From assembly GCF_022482365.1 (NCBI RefSeq), contig NZ_JAKVPE010000001.1:310001-374000 (forward strand): a stretch of DNA of 64,000 nt, in the 5' to 3' direction. This document shows, in pieces, positions 9,499 to 18,464 of the stretch. Position numbers and translations under genes: made by a program. Numbering within the stretch: the first letter of the stretch is position 1; each line of letters begins with the position of its first letter. This DNA is from Limosilactobacillus sp. (GTDB taxonomy: Bacteria > Bacillota > Bacilli > Lactobacillales > Lactobacillaceae). A model generated the notes under the pieces. That model saw only the letters and a list, made by a program, of their open reading frames with translations, did no database searches and had not been told where the DNA came from.

Positions 9499-11973
9499 GT
9501 GAAAAGCGCGAAGATTGAGACCATGTCACTCGAGCAGATCATGGGTGATCGTTTTGGTCGGTATTCGAAATCAATTATTCAGGAGCGGGCCCTGCCAGAC
9601 ATTCGGGACGGCTTAAAGCCGGTGCAGCGGCGGATTCTTTTTGCCATGAACAAGGATGGCAATACCTACAATAAGGGTTTCCGGAAGTCTGCCAAGTCGG
9701 TTGGGAACGTCATGGGGAACTTCCACCCCCACGGCGACAGCTCGATTTACGAGGCCCTGGTGCGGCTCAGTCAGGATTGGAAACTGCGCGAGCCCCTAGT
9801 CGAAATGCACGGCAACAACGGGTCGATGGACGGTGACCCGGCCGCGGCGATGCGGTATACCGAGGCCCGGCTGAGCAAGATCGCCGGTCTGATGCTGCAG
9901 GACATCGACAAGGACACGGTCGAAATGACCCTGAACTTCGACGACACGGAAAAGGAACCAACCGTTCTGCCGGGGCGGATCCCGAACCTCCTGGTCAACG
10001 GGGCCACCGGGATTTCTGCCGGTTACGCGACCGAAATTCCGACCCATAACCTGGCTGAGGTCCTGGATGCCCTGATTTACCTGGTTGACCACCCCACGGC
10101 CGACCTGGACAAGCTGATGGAATTTATCCCCGGTCCGGATTTCCCAACCGGGGGCATCATTCAGGGTATCGATGGCATTAAAAAGGCCTACCAGACCGGT
10201 CGTGGCCGGATCGTGGTCCGGGCCAAGACGGAAATCGAAACCCTGCGCGGCGGACGGCAGCAGATCAACGTCACGGAGATTCCCTATGAGGTCAACAAAG
10301 CCCAGCTGGTCAAGCGGATCAATGACCTGCGGCTGGCCCGGAAGGTGGAGGGAATTGCCGAGGCCCGTGACGAAACCGACCGCTCCGGCTTGCGGATTGC
10401 GATCGAACTCAAGCGGGGCGCCGATGCCACCGGGGTTCTCAACTACCTGCTGAAGAATACCGATCTGCAGATCAATTACAACTTCAACATGGTGGCCATT
10501 GACGACCAGCGCCCGATGCGGGTGGGCTTAAAACACATCCTGACCTCTTACCTGGCCTTTCAAAAGCAGGTCGTTCGCCGGCGGACCCAGTTTAACCTGA
10601 ACAAGGCCCAGCACCGCCTCCACATCGTTGAGGGGCTGATCAAGGCCCTTTCGATCCTGGATCAGGTCATCAAGACGATCCGGGCCAGCAAGAACCGTCA
10701 GGACGCTAAGCGCAACCTGGTCAACCAGTACAGCTTTACGCCGGAACAGGCCGAGGCTATCGTGACCCTCCAGCTGTACCGGCTAACCAATACCGACGTC
10801 ACCGAGCTTGAGGATGAGCAGGCAAAGCTGAATCAGGAAATCAAGGAATACCAGCTGATCCTAGACGACGAGCACGAACTGGCCAAGGTTCTCAAGCAGG
10901 AAATGCGGGCAATTAAGAAGGAGTTCGGCAACCCGCGGCGGACCAAGATTGAGGACCAGGTCGAGAAACTAGAGATCGACACCACGGTCACCGTGGCCAA
11001 CGAGGACGTCGTGGTCCTGGTCTCCCATGCCGGCTACATCAAGCGCAGCAGCCTGCGGTCCTTTAAGGCCTCTGCCATCGACGAAAACGGCCTGCGTGAG
11101 GATGATTACCCACTGCTAATCCAGCAGACCAATACGCTGGCCCACCTCTTCATGTTCACTAACCTCGGTCACGTGATTTACCGGCCGGTCCACGAGATTG
11201 CCGATGCCCGCTGGAAGGACACCGGGGAGCACATCTCACAGACAATTGGCCTGGCCGATGACGAGGAGATTGTTAAGGCAATGCTCTTCGATAAGCTGGA
11301 CCTGCCGGGAACCCTGATCATGGGGACCAGCGACGGCCAGGTTAAGCAGTCGGCCTTTGCGGACTACCAGCCGGGCTCACGCTACAAGAGTCACGCCAGC
11401 GTGGCAATCAAGCTCAAGGACAAGGATGCCCGCCTGGTGAGCGTGGATTACTATGAACCAGAAGCAGCGAGCCGCTCCCTTCTGGCTATCAGCCGGGAAG
11501 GCTACGCGGTCCGCTTCGACGTGGCCGATGTCCCGGTTACCGGCGTGCGGACGGCCGGCGTGCGGGCCATTAACTTGAAGGCTGGTGACGTTATGACAAA
11601 CCTGGCCCTGGCCACTGCCGGTCAGCGGGTCGCAACAATCACCCAGCGGGGGGCCTTTAAGGTCATGCCACTTGATGAGATTGAGATTGGGGCCCGTGCA
11701 CGGCGGGGTGAGCTTGTCCTGCGTCGTCTCAAGAGTCATCCCCACCAGATTGCCGACTTTCTGACCTACGACGCTGACTTTGCCGGCACCCTGGAGGTTA
11801 TTACCGACCGGCCACAGTTCCAGGACGTCGCGGTTAGCGATCACCACCTGGGTTCAATCAAATCCAACGGCACCTTTGTGATCGATACCGATACCCAGGG
11901 CACGCCGGTCGCAATCCGCCTTAAGCAAACGGCGGTCTTAAGTGAGGATCAGCCGGAGCAAACCGTCGATTGA
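9499..11973 (+). CDS. parC: DNA topoisomerase IV subunit A
   Basis: An 824-residue DNA-cleaving subunit. The winged-helix region has GLKPVQRRILFAM, and the quinolone-determining stretch HPHGDSSIYEALVRLSQ keeps the Ser and Glu expected of sensitive alleles. The catalytic tyrosine is in MRYTEARLSK (about residue 120). A coiled-coil arm and C-terminal beta-pinwheel blades follow, without a canonical gyrase box, which fits ParC rather than GyrA. Translation begins at GTG 9499, about 10 bp after AGAAAGGA. It is cotranscribed with parE. Confidence 0.96.
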   Translation: MKSAKIETMSLEQIMGDRFGRYSKSIIQERALPDIRDGLKPVQRRILFAMNKDGNTYNKGFRKSAKSVGNVMGNFHPHGDSSIYEALVRLSQDWKLREPLVEMHGNNGSMDGDPAAAMRYTEARLSKIAGLMLQDIDKDTVEMTLNFDDTEKEPTVLPGRIPNLLVNGATGISAGYATEIPTHNLAEVLDALIYLVDHPTADLDKLMEFIPGPDFPTGGIIQGIDGIKKAYQTGRGRIVVRAKTEIETLRGGRQQINVTEIPYEVNKAQLVKRINDLRLARKVEGIAEARDETDRSGLRIAIELKRGADATGVLNYLLKNTDLQINYNFNMVAIDDQRPMRVGLKHILTSYLAFQKQVVRRRTQFNLNKAQHRLHIVEGLIKALSILDQVIKTIRASKNRQDAKRNLVNQYSFTPEQAEAIVTLQLYRLTNTDVTELEDEQAKLNQEIKEYQLILDDEHELAKVLKQEMRAIKKEFGNPRRTKIEDQVEKLEIDTTVTVANEDVVVLVSHAGYIKRSSLRSFKASAIDENGLREDDYPLLIQQTNTLAHLFMFTNLGHVIYRPVHEIADARWKDTGEHISQTIGLADDEEIVKAMLFDKLDLPGTLIMGTSDGQVKQSAFADYQPGSRYKSHASVAIKLKDKDARLVSVDYYEPEAASRSLLAISREGYAVRFDVADVPVTGVRTAGVRAINLKAGDVMTNLALATAGQRVATITQRGAFKVMPLDEIEIGARARRGELVLRRLKSHPHQIADFLTYDADFAGTLEVITDRPQFQDVAVSDHHLGSIKSNGTFVIDTDTQGTPVAIRLKQTAVLSEDQPEQTVD

Positions 11974-12021
11974 CGCTCCCTGATGCTGGTCGTGATAATG
12001 TTTTCGAAATGAGGAATTGAG

Positions 12022-12528
12022 ATGGGAAGAACGGAACAGAATCCAGTGGCAATGGATCTGCACCTGCCACGCTACGCCGACCTGCCCAGACTGGGGCTTT
12101 ACCTTGAGCAGGCGGTTGAGTATGTCAACGGGTGCCTGGTGGCCCTGGGCGACGTGCGGCTGACCAGCGCAATGGCCAGTAGTTACGTCAAGCATCACCT
12201 GCTTGGTCATCCCCAAAAGCGGCAGTACGGGCGCGACCACCTGGCCCGCCTGATCTTTATTGCAGCAGCCAAGAACGTCCTGCCCCTGGCCTCGCTGCGG
12301 GTGGCCGTGGAGATCCAGCAGGGGAGCCGGGACAGCTTTGCCAGTGCCTACGACAGTTTTTGCACTGAGCTGGAGAACGCCACCCGCTTGGCCACGGGAC
12401 AGCAAGGCTCAGGTGAGGTGGTTGACGCCGAAACGGACCAGCAGCAAATGCTCCACAACCTGGCCCTGGCGATTGCCTACCGGTCCGTGGTAGACCGCTA
12501 TTTCCACGCCATCAGTGCCGATCTTTAA
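12022..12528 (+). CDS. DUF1836-type helical protein
   Basis: A 168-residue protein whose N-terminal two thirds (LPRYADLPRLGLYLEQAVEYV, then SYVKHHLLGHPQKRQYGRDHLARLIFI) looks like the DUF1836 family, thought to be MerR/HTH-like helical proteins of unknown function. It starts at ATG 12022 after GAGGAA, 48 bp downstream of parC, and ends 12 bp before the Nudix gene, so it is probably in the same transcript. A DNA-binding role is suggested by the HTH-like helix pair but is only inference. Confidence 0.6.
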   Translation: MGRTEQNPVAMDLHLPRYADLPRLGLYLEQAVEYVNGCLVALGDVRLTSAMASSYVKHHLLGHPQKRQYGRDHLARLIFIAAAKNVLPLASLRVAVEIQQGSRDSFASAYDSFCTELENATRLATGQQGSGEVVDAETDQQQMLHNLALAIAYRSVVDRYFHAISADL

Positions 12529-12540
12529 GGAGGAGTTGCA

Positions 12541-13005
12541 ATGGCTTATATCAAGGAAGTTCGTCAGCTGGTCGGACACCGGCCACTGATTTTGACGAGT
12601 GCATCTGGCGCCCTGGTCAACGATGCTGGGGAGGCCCTGCTTCAGGAGCGGGCTGACACCGGTGACTGGAGTTTCCCGGGTGGCTACATGGAATTTGGCG
12701 AGAGCTTCACCCAGACCCTTGTTCGCGAGTTTAAGGAGGATGCTGGGCTTGACGTTGCCCCGGTGCGGCTGATCGGGATGTTTGACCACGACTTTTACAC
12801 TTACCCGAATGGGGACCGGGTGCAGCCGGTCAACGCCTTTTACCTGGTTCGGCAGGTGAATAGTGCGACTGCTATGCCGAAGCCCAGCGAGACGGTGCGT
12901 CTGGAGTACTTTGCTCTGGATCAACCGGCACCCCGCTTCTTTAACCAGCAGCACGCCGAACAGTGGGCGGCACTGCGGAAAATGGTTAGGCAGGGCGAAG
13001 ATTGA
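12541..13005 (+). CDS. Nudix hydrolase
   Basis: A 154-residue Nudix protein that should hydrolyse a nucleoside diphosphate linked to another moiety. The Nudix box runs GGYMEFGESFTQTLVREFKE then DAGLDV, matching Gx5Ex7REUXEExGU except that the last Glu is Asp, a conservative change that may still bind metal. The N-terminal MAYIKEVRQLVGHRPLIL is common to ADP-ribose-pyrophosphatase-like members in lactobacilli. ATG 12541 follows AAGGAGG. Substrate unknown. Confidence 0.88.
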   Translation: MAYIKEVRQLVGHRPLILTSASGALVNDAGEALLQERADTGDWSFPGGYMEFGESFTQTLVREFKEDAGLDVAPVRLIGMFDHDFYTYPNGDRVQPVNAFYLVRQVNSATAMPKPSETVRLEYFALDQPAPRFFNQQHAEQWAALRKMVRQGED

Positions 13006-13034
13006 ACAAAGTCCTGCACGAGCGAAACGATTCA

Positions 13035-13043
13035 TGCTAAAAT
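13035..13043 (+). promoter_or_regulatory. Extended -10 promoter of ppaC
   Basis: TG-C-TAAAAT (TG at 13035, TAAAAT 13038-13043), 70 bp before the ppaC start. No good -35 is visible, which suits an extended -10 promoter. Confidence 0.5.
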
Positions 13044-13112
13044 GATTAATAGCGATTGGTTCACGCACGGAACTGATTGGTGCAAAATGTGAACAAACAG
13101 GAGGAATCATTT

Positions 13113-14048
13113 ATGGATAAAGAATTAGTCTTCGGACACCAGAAGCCAGATACCGATGCCATCACGGCGGCAATGGCCTTCTCATACTTCCAAAACCAAC
13201 TGGGTTATGAAACGGAAGCGGTCGCACTTGGCGAACCAAACGACGAAACCAAGTACGCTTTAAACAAGTTTGGCATGGAGGCCCCACGGGTAGTGACGAC
13301 CGTTGCCAACGAGGTCGACAAGGTCATGCTGGTTGACCACAACGAACCGCAACAGAGCGTTAGTGACATCGACAAGGTTACCGTTACCCACCTGGTTGAC
13401 CACCACCGGCTGGCAAACTTTAACACTGCTCAGCCACTGTGGGCAACCCTGCGCCCATACGGCTGTGTCAGCACGATCCTGACCGAAATGTTCCAGCAAA
13501 AGAACATCAACATTCCTGCTAACCTGGCTGGGATGATGCTCTCCGCCATCATTTCTGACACGCTGCTGCTCAACTCACCAACGACGACCGACCACGACCG
13601 TGAAGCTGTTAAGTACCTTGCCAAGGTTGCCGGCGTTGACGACTACGAGAAATACGGGGTTGAAATGCTGAAGGCTGGTGCCAACGTTGATGCCAAGTCC
13701 GACGCCGACATCGTTGATGGTGATGCCAAGACCTTCGAACTGGGTGGCACCAAGATGCGGATTGGTCAGGTTAACGCCGTTGAACTGGACGACGTCTTCA
13801 AGCGTCAGGCAGACCTGGAAAACAAGATGCACGAACTGATGGACCAAAACGGCTACCAGCTCTTTATCCTGATTGCGACGAACATCTTAAACAGCGATTC
13901 CGAACTGCTGGTTGTCGGTGACCAAACCGACAAGGTTGAAGAAGCGTTCGGTCACCAGCTGGGCGACAACAACCGGATGAACCTGCCAGGGGTTGTTTCC
14001 CGGAAGAAGCAGGTTGTTCCACCATTGACCAAGGCCTTTGAAGGCTAA
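13113..14048 (+). CDS. ppaC: Manganese-dependent inorganic pyrophosphatase (family II)
   Basis: A 311-residue DHH-family pyrophosphatase that splits pyrophosphate in the cytosol. Metal-binding motifs are [11 protein letters not shown] at the N-terminus, MLVDHNE (about residue 73), THLVDHHRL (about 95) and [10 protein letters not shown] (about 148); the C-terminal substrate block [13 protein letters not shown] is intact. Although the frame is open further upstream, ATG 13113 follows AGGAGG and gives the family's [10 protein letters not shown] start. It is monocistronic, with its own promoter and a terminator. Confidence 0.97.
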   Translation: MDKELVFGHQKPDTDAITAAMAFSYFQNQLGYETEAVALGEPNDETKYALNKFGMEAPRVVTTVANEVDKVMLVDHNEPQQSVSDIDKVTVTHLVDHHRLANFNTAQPLWATLRPYGCVSTILTEMFQQKNINIPANLAGMMLSAIISDTLLLNSPTTTDHDREAVKYLAKVAGVDDYEKYGVEMLKAGANVDAKSDADIVDGDAKTFELGGTKMRIGQVNAVELDDVFKRQADLENKMHELMDQNGYQLFILIATNILNSDSELLVVGDQTDKVEEAFGHQLGDNNRMNLPGVVSRKKQVVPPLTKAFEG

Positions 14049-14061
14049 ATTCAACCATCTA

Positions 14062-14100
14062 ACGGCAACGCCAGACAGATGACGCTGCCGTTTTATTTTT
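14062..14100 (+). terminator. Terminator after ppaC
   Basis: AACGGCA (14062-14068) pairs with TGCCGTT (14087-14093), followed by a T-rich tract, 13 bp after the ppaC stop. Confidence 0.75.
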
Positions 14101-14197
14101 TAAAAATTTGGTGACCAGTCGGCACAAGTGTGTCATACTTAAATTGAAACTGGAATAATTGATTACCGAGCAGAGTATGTACTCGAGGAGGAAAAAT

Positions 14198-14998
14198 ATG
14201 CGCAAGCCTTTTATCGTTGCCAACTGGAAGATGCACAAGACGGTTGACGAATCGGTCAAGTTTGTCAAAGCAATCCGGGACCAGCTGCCGGATCCGCAGG
14301 AGGTCGAAGTCGGGATCGCGGCCCAGGCCTTTTCGCTGTATCCAATGGCCCAGGTGGTAGGCAAGTCCGGGCTGCAGATCATTGCCCAGAATGCGGCGGC
14401 CGAATATTCGGGACCGTACACCGGTGAGATCAGTCTTCGGGGCCTGCACGATCTCGGCTCCCGCTACGCCATGCTGGGTCACATCGAGCGGCGGCGGCTC
14501 TTCGGCGAAAACAACGCGGCCGTCAGTCAGAAGGTCAAGGCGGCCCTGCAAATCGGGGTCACCCCAATCATCTGTACTGACGAGACGATGGTCCAAAAGG
14601 AAGTCAACGGTGAGATTCACTACGTCTTCCAGCAGCTGATGAGCGTGCTGCACGGCGTCTCCCTGGATCAGATCAGGCGGGTCGTTATTTCCTACGAACC
14701 GAGCTGGGCGGTCGGGGTCGGTCAGCACGCCAACGCTGCCCTGGCCGAAGAAGGCTGCCGGATGATTCGGCGGACGATCGCGGACAACTATACCTACGAG
14801 ATTGCCGACAAGATTCGGATCCTCTATGGGGGAAGCGTTAACCCGGACAACATCAAGGAGATCATGGCCAAGCCGGACATCGACGGGGCTCTGATTGGTC
14901 GGGCCAGTCTGGACGTCGATAATTTCCTCAAGATGGTCAATTATGCCAAAAATGAGGAGGCGCAGCTTGCAAAGCAGGCGCCTGCAAAGAAGAAATAG
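14198..14998 (+). CDS. Triosephosphate isomerase paralogue
   Basis: A 266-residue TIM-barrel protein of the triosephosphate isomerase family. The catalytic Lys is in FIVANWKMHKT, the His in LGHIERRRLFGE, the Glu in SYEPSWAVG, and the phosphate loop is LYGGSVNPDN. It departs from housekeeping enzymes: the Ser after the catalytic His (normally GHSERR) is Ile, the usual CIGE block is CTDE, and loop 6 reads EPSWAVGVG instead of EPVWAIGTG. It is not next to gap-pgk, where the glycolytic copy usually lies. It may be a second, modified isomerase. ATG 14198 follows GAGGAGG. Confidence 0.85.
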   Translation: MRKPFIVANWKMHKTVDESVKFVKAIRDQLPDPQEVEVGIAAQAFSLYPMAQVVGKSGLQIIAQNAAAEYSGPYTGEISLRGLHDLGSRYAMLGHIERRRLFGENNAAVSQKVKAALQIGVTPIICTDETMVQKEVNGEIHYVFQQLMSVLHGVSLDQIRRVVISYEPSWAVGVGQHANAALAEEGCRMIRRTIADNYTYEIADKIRILYGGSVNPDNIKEIMAKPDIDGALIGRASLDVDNFLKMVNYAKNEEAQLAKQAPAKKK

Positions 14999-15007
14999 GG
15001 TGAAAGA

Positions 15008-15529
15008 ATGCAACTGAAGAAAGCAGGAATGGCCGATCTCGAGTCGGTCTTGACAATTCTGCGTGACGGCCGGGATCAGCTGGCCGAACGCGGGGTCGAC
15101 CAGTGGCAGGGGGACTACCCAAATGCCACTCATATCAAGCAGGACATTGAGGCCGGTAACGCCTACCTGATCCAATCCGACGATGATCAGACGGTCGGGA
15201 CGGTGGCAATCGTGGGCGCCCCGGACCCGGTCTACGACGACCTAAATGGTCACTGGCTGACCCAGACGGATAAGTACGTGGTGATTCACCGGGTGGCCAT
15301 TCATTCCGACCATGCCGGCAAGGGCTATGCCTCGGCGCTCTTTGTCCACCTGCTGGACTACCTGGCCGAGCAAACGGACATTCAATCGGTCCGGGCCAGC
15401 ACCAACCAAAACAACCAGGTCATGCAGCACCTGCTGACCAAGCACGGTTTTACCAAGGTGGGGACGCTCAAGGGGGCTTACCGCCCGCAGGAGCTGTCCT
15501 ACGTTTATGAGCGGCTTGTAAAGGAATAA
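15008..15529 (+). CDS. GNAT acetyltransferase (copy 1 of a paralogous pair)
   Basis: A 173-residue GNAT-fold protein; the acetyl-CoA loop is HSDHAGKGYASALF (about residues 97-110), after the beta-strand VVIHRVAIH. The acceptor is unknown; the length and the opening DGRDQLAERGVDQWQGDYP resemble the small GNATs often annotated in lactobacilli. It is cotranscribed with the triosephosphate isomerase paralogue, 9 bp downstream. A close paralogue lies at 25734-26258. Confidence 0.88.
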   Translation: MQLKKAGMADLESVLTILRDGRDQLAERGVDQWQGDYPNATHIKQDIEAGNAYLIQSDDDQTVGTVAIVGAPDPVYDDLNGHWLTQTDKYVVIHRVAIHSDHAGKGYASALFVHLLDYLAEQTDIQSVRASTNQNNQVMQHLLTKHGFTKVGTLKGAYRPQELSYVYERLVKE

Positions 15530-15538
15530 GAAATGCGG

Positions 15539-15575
15539 ATCGCAGTCTGATGAGGGGCTGCGATTCTTTTTATTA
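15539..15575 (+). terminator. Terminator after GNAT gene
   Basis: ATCGCAG (15539-15545) pairs with CTGCGAT (15558-15564), followed by TCTTTTTATT. Confidence 0.7.
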
Positions 15576-15612
15576 GCTTGGTTGAATGTGCTTATTTACT
15601 TTAACAAAATCC

Positions 15613-15652
15613 AAAACAAAAAAAGCACGCAAAAAATGCATGCTTTTAAGTT
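15613..15652 (-). terminator. Minus-strand terminator after rqcH
   Basis: On the minus strand AAAAGCATGCA and TGCGTGCTTTT form an imperfect stem followed by a T run; it lies 35 bp beyond the rqcH stop. Confidence 0.55.
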
Positions 15653-15684
15653 TACGAAAGGGCACGCTCACAAATTAGCGCACG

Positions 15685-17367
15685 CTATTTACCCATCGGA
15701 TGAGGTGTGACATATAAAGTCTTCTGCCCGCGGAAAGTCACGAAACCAGGTTTGGCACCGCTGGGTTTGTGAAGCCGCTTGACCGGCAGGTAATCGACGG
15801 GGACGTTGTCCGAGTCACGGCCTTTGGAGAAGTAGGCGGCTAGCTGGGCGGCCTCGAGGATTGTTTGATCGCTGGGATTAGTCGAGCGGATCACAACGTG
15901 GGAACCGGGGATGTCCTTGACGTGGAGCCAGATCTCGTTCTTATTGGCGATCTTAAAGCTCAACCGGTCGTTTTGCATGTTGTTCTTACCGACCAGGACC
16001 AATGTGCCGTCGCTAGCGTGGAATTGTTCGGGCTTGCTTGCGCGAACCTTGCGCTGCTTCTTGCTCTTCTGGTGCTTGGCCTTGATGTAGCCCTGGTGCT
16101 GAAGCTCCAGCCGAATTTCCTGGATGTCAGCCGGGGAGGCGAGATCGATCTGGTTTTGGATGTTTTCAAAGTAGGCGATCTCGTCTTCGGTCAGCTTCAT
16201 CTGCTCATTGACGTGGGCAACCGAGGCCTTGAGCTTATCGTACTTGGTAAAGTATTTTTGCGCATTGCGTGACGGCGACAATTCCGGTGCCAGGGCAATC
16301 TTTAGTGGCTTGTTGTCATCATAGAAGTTTGGCAGGGTGATTTCCTTCATCCCCGGCTTGAGCTTGCCGAGGTAAGTGGTTAGGATCTCGCCGCGAATCC
16401 GGTAGCGATCGGCCGCATCGGCATCGGCCAGCTGCTGGTGGAACTTCTTGACCTTGCGTCGGTCCTTCTTCAATTCGTTTTTGATCACCTTGATGACCTG
16501 GCCAGCCAGTTCCTTTGAGCGGTCCTGCTGCGCCTTTTGGGCATAGTAGTTGTCCAGTAGCTCCGAAAGGGTCGTAAAGTGCTGAAGCGAGTCTTCAACG
16601 CTGTCCAATGGTGGAAAAGCCATGAAGGACTTTTTCTTGCCGTCAATGATCACTGGATCTGGTGAATCAAAGTGCTGGATGAACTGTTGGTAGGTGGTTG
16701 GCAGGTGTTCGCTGTCCAACAAGCGCTTGGCCAGGTCGCGGGCGGTGTCGGTGCCCAGCCCCTCGTAGCCAACTTGGAGCTGGTGGGCGAGTTCGCGGGG
16801 ATCCGAATACTGGCGTGTTAAGTCGGAATAGAGTTGGTTTGGCAGGTAAGGGTTGCGTTTTTCCTGCTTGGGCGGCATCACGAAGGTAGCACCCGGCAGG
16901 AGAAGGCGGACCCGGTTTTGGTCGGAGCCGACGTGCTTAATCGTGTCGATAATCTTGCCCGTCTTCTGGTTGACCAGGGAAATATTGCTGTGGCGGGCCA
17001 TGATTTCGCTGATCAGGACCAGCTGCTGGCTGTCGCCGAGCTCGTCGCGGGTATCAAAGGTCAGCTTGATGATCCGGTCATTACCGACCTGCTCAATCGA
17101 GCTGAGGATGGCGCCCTCTAAGTACTTGCGGAGGGTCATCGTAAAGTTGGTTGGCACCGCCGGGTTGCTGTAGGGGATCGTCGTGATTTGAATCCGGGGA
17201 TAGGTGGGATTAGCCGAAAGCAGCAGGGCGTGGTTGTGCCGGTGGGCGCGGATTGTGATGATCAGCTCGGCCGGGTAGGGCTGGCTGATTCTGGCCACAC
17301 GTCCGGTGGTCAGGGTTTGGTCTAATTCATGCACCATTGCATGGGTGAAAAAACCATCAAAGGACAT
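15685..17367 (-). CDS. rqcH: RqcH, Rqc2/NEMF homologue (fibronectin-binding-like NFACT protein)
   Basis: A 560-residue NFACT protein that binds obstructed 50S-peptidyl-tRNA and directs C-terminal alanine tailing for ribosome rescue; older annotation calls it fibronectin-binding protein A. The NFACT-N domain starts MSFDGFFTHAMVHELDQ, with the invariant Asp-Arg in GNDRIIKLTF (about residue 100). HhH and a long charged coiled coil follow (about 270-440), then the NFACT-R domain near residue 450 (GKNNMQNDRLSFKI, WLHVKDIPGSHVVI). It is transcribed alone, opposite to its neighbours. Confidence 0.95.
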   Translation of the reverse strand: MSFDGFFTHAMVHELDQTLTTGRVARISQPYPAELIITIRAHRHNHALLLSANPTYPRIQITTIPYSNPAVPTNFTMTLRKYLEGAILSSIEQVGNDRIIKLTFDTRDELGDSQQLVLISEIMARHSNISLVNQKTGKIIDTIKHVGSDQNRVRLLLPGATFVMPPKQEKRNPYLPNQLYSDLTRQYSDPRELAHQLQVGYEGLGTDTARDLAKRLLDSEHLPTTYQQFIQHFDSPDPVIIDGKKKSFMAFPPLDSVEDSLQHFTTLSELLDNYYAQKAQQDRSKELAGQVIKVIKNELKKDRRKVKKFHQQLADADAADRYRIRGEILTTYLGKLKPGMKEITLPNFYDDNKPLKIALAPELSPSRNAQKYFTKYDKLKASVAHVNEQMKLTEDEIAYFENIQNQIDLASPADIQEIRLELQHQGYIKAKHQKSKKQRKVRASKPEQFHASDGTLVLVGKNNMQNDRLSFKIANKNEIWLHVKDIPGSHVVIRSTNPSDQTILEAAQLAAYFSKGRDSDNVPVDYLPVKRLHKPSGAKPGFVTFRGQKTLYVTPHPMGK

Positions 17368-17416
17368 GGATAGCGCTCCTTTCCTGTATAAATACGCGTA
17401 AAATCGTGCGGTATTT

Positions 17417-17446
17417 ATTATACCGTTTTTGTCCCATTCTAAACAA
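17417..17446 (-). promoter_or_regulatory. Promoter of rqcH
   Basis: On the minus strand TTGTTT (complement of 17441-17446), 18 bp, TATAAT (complement of 17417-17422), 50 bp before the rqcH start. Confidence 0.6.
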
Positions 17447-17548
17447 GTTTCAGCCCTTGTGTCGGCAAAGAAGGTTGGTTTATTCTAGAGGGTGTGGTAT
17501 GCTTCTTGTATTATGCGAGTATTCTATACTGATTAATTTGCACTTATC

Positions 17549-17562
17549 TTGATAATTATCAA
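17549..17562. promoter_or_regulatory. Perfect 14-bp palindrome TTGATAATTATCAA before degV
   Basis: TTGAT-AATT-ATCAA is a perfect palindrome that matches the enterobacterial FNR consensus TTGAT-N4-ATCAA. It sits 10 bp before the degV ribosome-binding site. A TATACT box (17525-17530) lies upstream, so the position would suit a repressor. The binding protein is unknown. Confidence 0.5.
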
Positions 17563-17585
17563 AATTGAAATTGGAGGACGATATA

Positions 17586-18464
17586 ATGAAAATTGCTGTT
17601 GTGACCGACAGCACGGCCTACCTGACTCCTGAAGAGGCGGCCGCCAATCACATCCACGTTGTACCGATCCCGTTTGTGGTGGACGGCAAGAGTTATCGTG
17701 AGGGTGTTGATATTACGACCGCGGAATTTTATCACCTGCTGAAAACGTCAAGCACCTTTCCAAGCACTTCCCAGCCGTCGATCGGTGAAATGATGGAGCT
17801 CTACCAAGGCCTGGCCGACCAGGGCTACGATGCCGTCATCAGCATTCACCTGACCAGCTCAATTTCTGGCTTTTTGAACTCGATCAGCCAGCTTGCCGAA
17901 GAGATGAAGGACACGATTAAGATCGTGCCGTTTGATAGCCACATCACCGTCAAGCTGATGGGCTACCTGGCCCTGGAGGCCTCCAAGATGGTTCAAAACG
18001 GTGACGACCTGGACACGATTGTAACGAAGCTGACCCAGCTGCGGGACACGATTAATGAAGTTTTCGTGGTCGATGACCTGCAAAACCTGGTCCGGGGTGG
18101 CCGGCTTTCCAACGCCTCGGCTTTCGTGGGTTCCATTTTGAAGATCAAGCCGCTCCTGACCTTCCATAACGAGCACCACGCCATCGAGGCCTTTGAGAAG
18201 GTCCGTTCAATGAAGAAGGCCAAGCTGCGGTGTGAGGAGATCTTCAAAGAGGACTTGGCCAAGATCGACTATCCAGTTCGGGGACTGGTCTTCCACGCTA
18301 ACGCACCGGAAGCCGGGCAAAAGTGGCTGGACAAGCTTCAAGCCGAGTATCCAGATATTAACTTTGAACTGACCTACTTCGGGCCGGTTGTCGGGACGCA
18401 CCTCGGTCAGGGTGCCCTGGCCCTGGCCTGGATGCAGGACACCACGAAGAAGCCCTTAGAATGA
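17586..18464 (+). CDS. DegV-family fatty-acid-binding protein
   Basis: A 292-residue DegV/FakB-type protein; relatives bind a fatty acid and present it to the kinase FakA. The N-terminal KIAVVTDSTAYLTPEEA, STSQPSIGEM (lipid/phosphate loop), SIHLTSSISG and LVRGGRLSNASAFVGSIL are family blocks. ATG 17586 follows TTGGAGG; the in-frame ATG at 17565 lies before that site. No fakA is nearby. The stop overlaps the next start (ATGA), coupling it to the membrane protein. Confidence 0.93.
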   Translation: MKIAVVTDSTAYLTPEEAAANHIHVVPIPFVVDGKSYREGVDITTAEFYHLLKTSSTFPSTSQPSIGEMMELYQGLADQGYDAVISIHLTSSISGFLNSISQLAEEMKDTIKIVPFDSHITVKLMGYLALEASKMVQNGDDLDTIVTKLTQLRDTINEVFVVDDLQNLVRGGRLSNASAFVGSILKIKPLLTFHNEHHAIEAFEKVRSMKKAKLRCEEIFKEDLAKIDYPVRGLVFHANAPEAGQKWLDKLQAEYPDINFELTYFGPVVGTHLGQGALALAWMQDTTKKPLE

